Positions 55,293 through 64,000 of a stretch of DNA of 64,000 nucleotides are shown one piece after another. The stretch is taken from NCBI GenBank assembly GCA_009746045.1, contig RPFO01000448.1, positions 3,684,373 to 3,748,372 on the forward strand, in the 5' to 3' direction. This DNA is from Mesostigma viride. Taxonomy: Eukaryota > Streptophyta > Mesostigmatophyceae > Mesostigmatales > Mesostigmataceae. Positions within the stretch are counted from its first letter, which is position 1. Each line of letters starts with the position of its first letter. The notes under the pieces were generated by a model. That model was given only the letters and a program-made list of their open reading frames with translations, searched no databases and was not told where the DNA came from. A program made the translations under genes and the position numbers.

Positions 55293-55817
55293 ATGGAAGA
55301 CATCCACATCCAATGTGTCATGGACAGCTCCATGGAGAGCAGAACAATCAATCAGATGGGGGCACGGGAATCAGGGCTGTTTTTTCTCACCAACAGGTCA
55401 GATTACATGTCCCTCACTTCCTGGTACAGCAGGCTACACCGCAGAAAACCTGGCAGCAGCAACTCAGCTGAATGTCGTGCTGTGGTGTCTGCTGCATTGC
55501 ATGCTCGTTCCCTGCAGCACATGCTCACCTGGCTACAAACCCAGGCAGGCAGCACATGAAATGTTATCTCACATCTCTACACTGACAGCTTTTCTGTGAT
55601 CAGTTTTCTAACCAAGAAATCTGTGTCTGCTGCTGTCCACACTGACCTGGATTGGGTGATCCTCAAACAGGAGGCAACCTACTTTTCCAGCTGGACTCAT
55701 GTGGATGATGAGGACAACCCAGCAGACGCTCTAACGAAGCTGCGGGATGCTGCTGGCCAACAGTACCAGCTCCTCTTTCAGAACATGAACCCCTATGATA
55801 TCAGAGTCAGTGTTTGA
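55293..55817 (+). pseudogene. Copia-like RNase H with a stop
   Basis: The frame is shifted relative to RT. Blocks: CVMDSSMESR (first Asp), SSNSAECRAVVSAALHARSL (Glu), a TGA stop at 55557-55559, then LYTDSFSVISFLTKK (Asp) and WTHVDDEDNPADALTKL (the usual copia C-terminal block). The order matches copia RNase H. The shift and the stop make this copy non-functional. Confidence 0.75.
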
Positions 55818-56152
55818 ATAAATGACTGGCCATAGCACAGTACACAACCACCACACCCCCTTACCACAGCGATAGCTGCTGGGCGCCATAAAATTCAACA
55901 CATTCGTTGTGGGGTGTGAGTGCTGGCTAGGTCAGATTTGCAGCTTGAGGACACAAGCTTTGTATACACTTACTTAATGTGTGCTCCAATAACTGGCCAA
56001 ACCAGCCAGCTGTGTACACCTTATCTAATGTGCAATATAACACCTGGCCAGAACAGCCAGCTGTAACCAACCTGGCTCAACCAGCCATGTCTCTTTTGTA
56101 CCCCTAATCAACTTAAAAACAATAACAATAATGTTGGGGGTGCAGACCTGCA
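55818..56152. other. 3' untranslated region of the LTR element
   Basis: It contains repeated ACTGGCC..CCAGCCAGCTGT-like blocks (55990-56080). It resumes after the piggyBac insertion at 59483-59507 with an A-rich run directly before the 3' LTR, which may serve as the polypurine tract. Confidence 0.5.
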
Positions 56153-56156
56153 TTAA

Positions 56157-59100
56157 CTCGTCGTCTGTCCCAACTCAGTCCTCACAGGAGGACTGAGTTG
56201 ACAATTTTCAACCGCGTGTAGCGACTAGGTGGGGGGTCCATCCCAAATGTTTTGATGTGGATCGGGGGTGTACTAGATGTCATTTTGTTGGCAAAAATAC
56301 TGCAGATGTGAAAACTTGACGCGAACACCTGAAAATTACACGGTCGTTGGGCACCCCCTCGCGAATTTGCATTTTTCGGGATAAGAACGAGTGGGAAAAA
56401 TTCAATCAAATCCTGGTGCATGAAGAAAAAATATAGGCATGTAAACAATATAGTTCTTTATCAATAGAAAAAAACTGGGCTCGATTTGGCCACTGCAACT
56501 GCCTGAAACTCTCAGTCCTCAGCCGAGGACAAGGGCTTGCTGGCACTATGCCAGCATGCTACCATTATTCCAATGTCCATATTATGCCATGTAGCCATTT
56601 AAATGACCCATGCTCACACAAAAAACATCTACAAACCTGCAGGGCTCAATAAAACATGCTAGGAGGGCCTTGCAAGTCGCTTAATTACGGAGCTGAAAAA
56701 CGTCTACATGCTAGCATGCTAGCACCTAGTTTTCATTATCCCAAGCACCTAGTGCTGATAATGATAACCTGCCTATATAAACAATATTAGGCAAATTCAG
56801 CGCCTGCTTGGCCCTGCAGCTGTCTGGGCGCGGGTGGCCCTCTTGGCCGCCCACTTCCTGCCAGCCTCGCTGCGCTCGGTGAGGGGCACCATGGCCCTCT
56901 GCTTGCCCTTCAAGGCGTTCAAGCCGGGGATCTTGCCTGGCGGGGCATGCCAGGCAGCGAAGCACTCGCGGTGAAGGGCCACGTTGCATTCTGGGCACCA
57001 GAAGTCAGTGCGAGGAAGGCGAGGCTCCCCAGGCTTGGGCTTGGGCTTGGTGGCAGTGCACACCTCACACTGTGCCTGCATGCGTTCCTCGCCCTTGAAT
57101 GGGATGCGCTCGATGGTGGTGTGTGTGCCGGAGTGCCGCCCACCACGTCCGGGCATCACAGCCACGCCCACGCTGTCGATGGGCAGTGCGGCACCATCCC
57201 ACTTGTTGTGCATCAGCTTGGTGGCCAGCTTCAGGTGGAAGTCCATGTGAGACATGGCCTCATCCGGGCCACCCGCCAGCAGGGTGTGGATGTTGTGCGC
57301 CTGGCTGACCGTCTCGGACAGCATGCCAAAGAATGGCCGGTGGAACCACATCTGCGTGGGCAGCACAGACTGCACATTGTATTCGGCGCAATGCATGTCC
57401 TTGATGTCGACGGCCTTGTACATGGACCAGTACAGCACCACGTGGTATGGAGCCGGCACTAGCACGCGGTCAGCCGTGCGACCTCCGTGGCGCGACACCA
57501 TGACCTGCTTGATGGGGACGCCGCTGCCACACAGCCACACAAGCTGGCGGTCCTGCCACCCGACCACGCTGACCCCGGTCTCCTCGTTGTACGCCCAGCA
57601 CCACCAGCCCTGCGCCGGCTTCCTCGGCACCAAGGCCTTCAGCTCAGCCCACGGGATGCCCTTCCGGTTGGTCATGATCGTCCCCACGCTGTCATGCCCC
57701 TTGGCAGCAAGGCGGACAGCGTTCTCCACGCCCGTGTAGTAGCGGTCGGTGGCCACGGTGCAGCCCTCCCGTGGAAGCGTGTCGCTGAGGCGCTGCGTGA
57801 CCGCGGTGACATGGCCCACTTCTGGCAGCTTGTCGTATGTCTCGGCGTGCCAAATGTACCCGAGGTGGATGTCGCAGAGGCAGTATTTCCGGATGTGGAA
57901 CTTGTTTGGCTTGTCCTTGCAGTAGCAACGGACTGGACACATCTGGTGGCGCGTCTCAATTGACCGCTCGTCCAGGGCCATGTGCCCCGAGGGGACGAAA
58001 TACTTCTTATACTGGCCATTAAGGAAGCGCTCCAGCCAGTCGAGTTGCCACAGACGGTGCTCACGAGTGCGGGGGTCTGCAGGCCTCTGGGTGCTGTCGC
58101 GGAAATGGAGGAACCGGGTAATCTGCTGAAACCGTTTCAATGTCATGTACCGGTTGAGGCGAGCTCTGGACACCAAGGATGCCCAGGTCTGCCTCTTGGA
58201 AATAAAGAGGTACAGAGGGCAGCTTGCACACGCCCATGGTAAGCACGATGGCCAAGTACTTCCCAAACTCATGCACAGTGAGGTGGTCCCATGTTCTTCC
58301 CCCCTCATCCTCCTCATCCTTCTTGCTGGCAGCATAGCGATTGATCTCGGCGACGATGGGCGCCAGAGTGTCCTGGATTACCATGAACAGGGTCCATATG
58401 TCCAGCAGCTTCCATGCACCAATCCTGGTGGGGATGTTCTTGGTAGAAGCCGGCGTTGTAATACCTTGCGGGTTGATTGCCGGCCCCTGGCCTGCTGCCG
58501 GCTCCCCTACGCCCCATCGCCAGCCATCCTGTGTCACAGGCTCAGCCTCCTCGTCGCTGCCCTCATCATGTGGGCGAACACGCACATCCGCTGCCTCCAG
58601 CTCATCCTCGTCATCAGACTCGACGAGATCAGGCACCTCGTCGGGGTCAGCGCCTGCTGGCATGGAATCACGTCGCTTCCGGGTGCGTTTGGGCTTGGAA
58701 GCAGCCCCGGAAGGTTTAGGAGGTCGCCCTCGCCCGCGGCCAGTGGCACCGCGCCCGCCACGCCCTCGCTTTGGGACGAAATCGCCATCATCGCCATCAG
58801 ACGCGGGGTCGTCGTCATCGCCCTCATCTGGCCCCACCTCCGGATCTGGCATTGGTTCGTCATCTGACGACGGGGGGGGGGGCTGTCGGCATTCCCCGAG
58901 GTTGGGGTGCTACTGAGCGACGTTTCCTCGCCGGCAGCGTGGTCCAGAATGTACTGTCTTGAAAAACCATACTGCGTTTCATCATCAAATAAGACTGTAA
59001 ACTGCGCTCCCCGGGACTTTTTGCCCGTGACCTTGCCACACAACACCGCGCTTGCAAAATTAGCACCGTAATTCGACTTTGCCCAATTTATTCCGAACTC

Positions 59101-59478
59101 TGTCGCCTTTACTTTCACTTTAAACCCTATATCTATGCGTATTTCTGGGCCTACTCCACTGCCGGTCTCCGCCATCGCTGACCGTGCATCGTCGTCGTCA
59201 GTCGCAGTCGTCCCTTTTTGGTACCGTTTTTCGCCCAAAATTTTTTAGGGTACCCTAGTTACCCCCCTACAGATGAGGGTCAAAACAAAATCCAAAAAAA
59301 TCGCAAAAATATGTCCCATAAACATCTTTTCACGTAGTATTTGAATAAATTTAGAGAGAATTTTTTTTGACAAATATTCCGACCAGGGCGAATTTTCTAC
59401 AAACCTCAAAAACTCGGTCCTCGGTAGAGGACTGAGATCGACTCAGTCCTCCGCTGAGGACCAGAGACAGACGACGAG
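56157..59478 (-). mobile_element. piggyBac element with its own transposase
   Basis: The flanks are TTAA (56153-56156 and 59479-59482) and the TIRs start CTCGTCGTCTGTC. Subterminal copies of CAGTCCTC and GAGGACTG lie near both ends (56175-56200, 56512-56525, 59410-59462). The 3322-bp element carries the transposase on the minus strand (56797-59238). It is inserted in the 3' UTR of the LTR element. Confidence 0.95.
56797..59238 (-). pseudogene. piggyBac transposase (frame-broken)
   Basis: The protein is read from an ATG near 59174 (MAETGSGVGPEIRIDIGFKV). The N-part has a Tudor/Agenet-like beta segment (SAVLCGKVTGKKSRGAQFTV, then LFDDETQYGFSRQYI) and acidic and basic linkers. The frame then shifts at an 11-G run (58871-58881), giving IGAWKLLDIWTLFMVIQDTL, and shifts again near 58160-58200. 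DDE_Tnp_1_7 blocks follow: GHMALDERSIE, CTVATDRYYTG, YHVVLYWSMYKAVDIKDMHC. A C-terminal Cys/His cross-brace ends it (CEVC.., CPECNVALHREC, H). Both breaks are small indels, one in a homopolymer, so they may be assembly errors. Confidence 0.8.
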
Positions 59479-59507
59479 TTAAGAAATAAATAATAAAACA
59501 ATACTGG

Positions 59508-59988
59508 AGTTAGTCTCCATGCTTTGCTGTAGACTAAGTCTCAAAGGCATTGTGAATACAACGTATGAATAAGCCTTGTAAACCTACGTTGGTATGTGAA
59601 TATAAATACCACGTGGGCTATGCAGATAGGAATGCTAGTCGAGTCGCATACGTTTCCCTAGATAGGTACTTTGGGTACTGGGGTACGTGACAGATGTCAG
59701 TACCCAGTATACGTAGTGTCCTGTCATTGGACGGTACTAGAGTATCCTAGATAGGGACCGTACTGCAGCGTGCATTGATCTGTGATCACACGATGCAGTG
59801 ACTAGACTGCTACCTGTCATCGTGCGGCCTCGGGCCAACGGTCTGCACCCAACGGTCACTGGCGGCGCAGCCAGTGAGAGGAACGTTGATAAAGGGTAAA
59901 CCTATTTTCTAATGAACCAAGCAATTCATTGCTCTCAGCACTCTGTGTTCTCAAGCATTGTACCAAGTCGGTCGTTCGTATTCTAACT
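59508..59988 (+). repeat. 3' LTR (481 bp)
   Basis: It matches 20803-21283 with one visible difference and is followed by GGGGG (59989-59993), the second target copy, and then by the rest of the host LINE (CTCGTTGTCC..). Confidence 0.9.
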
Positions 59989-60295
59989 GGGGGCTCGTTG
60001 TCCTCTATGACCTGGGCCCACTTGGCCTTGTCCATCATCTTCTTCCAAATCACGGAGAGGCCTAGGCCCCCCATGTCCTCTACTAGCTGTTCTTTGAAGG
60101 TGCGGGCCTTGCGGCGTCTAACATCACTGGGCCCAGCCCACGTCAGGAGGTGCCGGCCAGGCTGGGCTGGTCGCAGTCCTGCGGGGGGGCCACGTGAGGT
60201 GTCTACCTGGTTGGTGCGAGCTAGGTGCCCTACTAGCTCAGTGCAGGCGGCGTTGCTTAATTGTGCTGGTGATATAGGGCATGCCCTGGTACAGG

Positions 60296-61817
60296 CAGTG
60301 TAAAATCATACGCCGTATTATACGGTATAATACGGTATAATACGTTATGCGCTGGTTTTTAGCGTATAATTTTTCATACGTAATACGTTTTAGCGCATAA
60401 TGACGTATAATACCGTATAATGCCGTATTTTCCGCGGTTTTTTGGCGTTTCAGTGCGGAACAAGGCTGTTTTTGCGCGGCTGTGATGACAGTGGAACATT
60501 GCAACGACTTGAAACTACGGACAGTGAGATTGATCACATGCTTTCGTATCTCTACTAACCCGTCTGAACCAGGTCTGAACTGTAGCACATGGATTGCAAA
60601 TTGAAACGTGGCGGTAGGTAGGGAGTCACAGAGGGGCGAGCACTGAGCAGCCGACGTGCTGACTGAGCACTTAGTGCATACATAGGAATTCCTACCCAAT
60701 TTTGCCTGACTTGCATGGCGACAGCACGGAATAGCACCCTAGCGATTGCGTTATTTACAACATACAAGCGCAGGAACTAGCCAGCTTGGCTATCGATAGC
60801 TACGTACTCATAAGTCAATTGGTAATGGATGGTTAAATTCACGCCCAGGCAACGGCGCGGTCGGGAAGCGCATGCTATATCACGTCCTGATATTTCGGCC
60901 GCACTGTGCAGGAGGTACTGCTAATGCTTTGCCGAGTCAGATCGGTTTGTTTATCCGACATAAGGTCTTTGGGTATTTATTCTTCTGGTCTGCATGTCAT
61001 AAACTGTTGATGCTGGCTAGACGAAGCACATGGATTTAGCAAAGCAGGTGGCCGGAGTTTATCATTTGTTCGTCGGCCTGCATGCAACTGCATCGTCGGC
61101 CTGCATCTGATCTCCTCGAAGTGCCGGTCCTGCCTGCTCCGGAGCCACGGCATGGTTGCTGCTGCACGCGATGAAAGCTTTGTTAATCTGGGCAAGAACT
61201 AGAAGAATTTAATATGTTGGGATTTGCAGTTAGCGATGCCAGGGCCATGTTCATGGGAAGCTAGCGGAGCACATGGCAGCCTCGAGGGCGAGGGGCCACA
61301 TGGCTGGCTGGATCGTCACACACAGTCACATGCAGCTCAGTATATGCACATAGCATCGCACAATGCAAACATATAATGCATTAATTGTATTTGCGTGCAT
61401 GCACTGCCAGATATATACACACATATACACAATTATGCATGCACACGTTTGCACATAATATGAATAGAGCAAGTGCATGCATGTGCAAGGGTTCCTCACC
61501 AGTTGGAACTGCATGTATAGTACTAACTATGATCACATTACTATGTGCAAGACGAGCCTTAGCTCAGTATTACATGCTACATCGTGTCCACAATGTACAC
61601 CTCATTGAGTATTTTGGGTAGGGCAACCTTGGATTATGTCCAAAACAGTGTTAAAAACATGGGGATTGATGGTGGGTGTCTTAAAATGTGTAAAATCAGA
61701 GTATTCTGAGTGTGTCCGTACGATAACGTATAATATCGTATTATACCGTATCATACCGTATTATACATTATACTCCACCGTGACCGTATAACGCGTATAA
61801 CGTACGATTTTACACTG
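60296..61817. mobile_element. hAT-type MITE with TACGGTATAATACG subterminal repeats
   Basis: The 8-bp duplication GGTACAGG is at 60288-60295 and 61818-61825. TIRs are CAGTGTAAAATC(A/G)TACG. Within 130 bp of the left end and 100 bp of the right end, CGTATAATAC-like units recur in both orientations, as expected for transposase binding sites. The 1522-bp interior has no hAT transposase. It interrupts the host LINE, as shown by comparison with the copy at 53089-53858. Confidence 0.9.
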
Positions 61818-62053
61818 GGTACAGGTCCTCATTGCGGACATGAGCAGCATATCCTACTCTGAAAATGGAACGCAGCATGCTGGTGACCGCGCCGTCCAGC
61901 TTGCGGGCCAGGTCGGCGGTGAGGGTCCACGTCTCGGCGCCATACGTGAGAACAGGAAGGACGAGGACCTTGAACAGGTCCTGTTTCTCGATCTTGCCCA
62001 GGGGCTTGCGCCACAGGGCCCGGTACTGCCAGGCGTAAAGCGTGTGGCATGTT

Positions 62054-62689
62054 GGCATGTGTTATATGGCATGGTCTCTTGTTTAATCACCTGGGTATGG
62101 TGCATTATGCCCATTTGGGCATCCCTTGTTGTTTCATGCCAATTGGAATAAAGTTTTGTGTTGTTATGCCATTTATACCATTTATACCCCTGCCAGCTGG
62201 CACCGTTATAACGGGGCCAGCTGGCTTTGGCCATTTTGTAGCTAGCGTTCACAGTTTTGTGACACTTCATGTATTGAATGCATTGATGGCGTGTCTATGA
62301 TTATAATAAACTGCCTTTCAAAGGCCAGGGCCAACTGATTTGTGTAAATGGTCGATAATGCATTATATATGTCTCCAACCCCATGTGCACTGTATACCCC
62401 CCTGAGGGGGGTGCTATTTTTAGCAGGTGTAGGGCATGGATATGTGACCAACCAAATTTCCCAAACATTATTTGATATAAAAGCATGATTGGTTCCAAGG
62501 GTGGGCCAGAAAATATTATTTGGCTAGTTACTCTCAGGCGCACAAAGTTACCCAAACTCAGTCCGTTCTCGTGGTTCGAGTTGACACAGTTGAAGGGCTA
62601 ATGCATGCCTCCGTTTACAACAGATGGCCTACATGAAATATGTTAATGGCAGCTAGTTGGGCGAACAGGGTGAAATTCACCTCTGACAC
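62054..62689. other. Flank of the nest, no gene seen
   Basis: This continues the sequence found left of 20562. It holds a GCCAGCTGGC..GCCAGCTGGC inverted repeat around a TTATAA core (about 62193-62227) and short GGCAT repeats. No coding frame can be supported. Confidence 0.4.
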
Positions 62690-63690
62690 AACTGCAGCCT
62701 GCAAACTCGGCAGCAAATCATACATGCTGTCTGCCAAGCATTCACTGACATCCCATCCAGCTTGCCTTGCGGCACACATATATAGCAGGGAAGTCTCAAT
62801 GGTTCTAGCTCAAGGATTCAAGCAATATTGGAAACACCTATCTAATGCAATGCCACTCTGACATGCAGTATGGCCATGGCAAAAGAACCACTCTCACCTT
62901 CCTTTCCAATACGGCAATTTGCTAAGAAGCGCCTGATATTGCTGCAGCTTGTTAGCCTCTAGGTACATGCCGGATCCATGTCGTTACTAAAAGAGGCGTG
63001 TCAGATCTAGATCCGGCACAAAACAAAGCGACTGAGCAAGCTCATGTCCATGAAGGATTATGGAAAACAAATGCCAACACATTACCGACAACTTAACCTC
63101 GGCGCTTTTAGCATGCCCGGCCAGCCACAAACTACACGAAATCGTACGAAATTGCCAGGAACCTGACGAAGCAACCGAAAGAAATGGCGCGCTTCGGCCT
63201 GCAGGGAAACTGCCCGAAAAAGGCGGAAGACCGACGTAAATGCACCTGCCTGCGTGGACATGATGTTTTATGCATTTACTGCTGGCACGCAAGCGCGAAC
63301 AATAAAAGACATCGCCGATTGTCCAGCCGCCCAAGCAAGGTGCGCCTTCCGTGAATACGTCGAAGGCGACATGCGCAGGCCTTCGTATAACTAGGTTAAA
63401 AGAAACCGGGAAGCTTCGGCACAAACTCGACAACAGACCGAGGGCCGGATCAGGAGTTAATCAACAACAGCAGTCAGTTGATTCCCAACGCCGGTGATAC
63501 TGCAGGCAAACAGAGATTGTATAGCGCCGGCAATTGAAAAAAAAAAAACAACGATGTAGTCTAGTTTTTTTTTTTGAGACTAAATCATTGAGTTATTAGC
63601 TTCATAATCGCTCTTTATAGCCTACGTTGCCTCACAATTGCTGCCGTAAACCTGCATTAAACTTCATTATCCGCACAAGATCCGCAATGT
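62690..63690. repeat. Dispersed repeat shared with 51535-52365
   Basis: From ACTGCAGCCTGCAAACT to GCTGCCGTAAA the two regions align with scattered substitutions and indels, in the same orientation. Here the copy includes a 100-base insertion near 63450-63590 with poly-A and poly-T runs. The minus frame 62987-63433 has a counterpart at 51891-52124 but no known domain. It is probably an old transposon or part of TTAA family 3. Confidence 0.65.
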
Positions 63691-63968
63691 ATATCCCTTG
63701 GTATCCCTTGTGAGCGTTGGCAGTGAGAGAAGCTACAGGGGTTAATGAAGGCACCCACGTGACGCAGTTGTAGTTACGACGTGCTTATTATATAATTAGT
63801 TAACTAACGCTCCAGATTGTCGGAGGCTAACGTTTTAACTTTTTTCATTTTGCCTTCGTATATCCTTAAGTGTATTAAAAAACAACTCCGTACTGTACGC
63901 CAAAAATATTTTATGTTATTAAAAAAAAATTAGTTATTGGCACCCACGTGCAGCAGTTACGTGCTTAT

Positions 63969-64000
<32 letters not shown>
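63969..64000. repeat. (GTT)n microsatellite
   Basis: Perfect GTT repeats run to the window edge, so their full length is unknown. Confidence 0.95.

Larger units (their letters stand above)
20803..59988 (+). mobile_element. Copia-like LTR retrotransposon, about 7.7 kb without insertions
   Basis: Two 481-bp LTRs (20803-21283 and 59508-59988) bound the element. The target, a run of eight G in the LINE, is expanded to eight plus five, so the TSD is GGGGG. LTR ends are AGTTAG..CTAACT, not TG..CA. The gag-pol order read through the insertions is Gag (CCHC), integrase, aspartic protease, RT, RNase H. Insertions inside are at 22705-46248, 47857-49700, 50658-52628, 53089-53858 and 56157-59478. Three frame breaks (in gag near 21560-21640, at 46478 and after RT) plus a stop in RNase H make this copy defective. 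Confidence 0.9.
20573..62042 (-). mobile_element. Short LINE copy that hosts the whole nest
   Basis: The 3' end, with a (TTAA)n tail on the plus strand, starts at 20573. The rest lies at 59994-62042. The flanking 11-bp duplication TGTGGCATGTT occurs at 20562-20572 and 62043-62053, about 41.5 kb apart. Without the LTR element and the hAT MITE the LINE is about 750 bp. Its minus-strand frame carries the end of a LINE RT ORF: KIEKQDLFKVLVLPVLTYGA, then ETWTL, LRSIFRVGYAAHVRNEDLY, and later GRHLLTWAGPSD and MGGLGLSVIWKKMMD. It matches the uninterrupted copy at 53089-53858 at both ends. Confidence 0.85.

Overview
The window is eukaryotic nuclear DNA made almost entirely of transposable elements (TEs). 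I see no housekeeping gene, rRNA, tRNA or CRISPR array. Introns are spliceosomal (GT..AG). The mix of TEs (TNP2-type CACTA, piggyBac, hAT, split-direct-repeat DIRS-like elements, copia-like LTR element, LINEs, a Penelope-like RT relic) suggests an alga or another protist with a TE-rich genome. A green alga or charophyte is plausible, but I cannot name the species from the sequence.

Layout, left to right. 1-1477: right part of a non-autonomous split-direct-repeat element. 2.9-11.0 kb: a CACTA/TNP2 transposase gene, decayed, whose intron holds a second split-direct-repeat element (5406-8183) that itself holds a hAT MITE (6972-7945). 11.6-13.6 kb: a third, complete split-direct-repeat element. 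15.5-20.5 kb: LINE and Penelope-like reverse transcriptase relics. 20.57-62.04 kb: one deeply nested structure. 62.05-64 kb: flanking repeat DNA.

The nest can be unpicked by target-site duplications (TSDs). A short LINE (3' end at 20573, 5' end at 62042, 11-bp TSD) was split by a copia-like LTR retrotransposon (20803-59988, 481-bp LTRs with one visible difference, TSD GGGGG). The single gag-pol frame of that element was interrupted by five insertions: a CACTA MITE (22705-46248), two non-autonomous TTAA elements (47857-49700 and 50658-52628), a LINE copy (53089-53858), and, in its 3' untranslated region, a coding piggyBac element (56157-59478). Every insertion in the ORF leaves the flanking frame in register. 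A hAT MITE (60296-61817) sits in the host LINE.

The most striking object lies inside the CACTA MITE: a 23,061-bp DNA transposon (22778-45838) with 25-bp perfect terminal inverted repeats and a 4-bp TSD (AGCA). It carries a three-exon transposase-like gene on + (D-84-D-43-D), a small ORF on +, and a cargo gene of at least 13 exons on -. Between the divergent genes lie three tandem-repeat arrays. A palindrome with arms like GGTCACTCTGC/GCAGAGTGACC recurs in most introns of both genes, usually 40-125 nt upstream of the 3' splice site, and is amplified in a 58-bp array. A 493-bp non-autonomous relative (48383-48875) has the same 25-bp TIRs, its own 4-bp TSD (CCCT) and one copy of the palindrome. 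I regard this family as the candidate undescribed system of the window.
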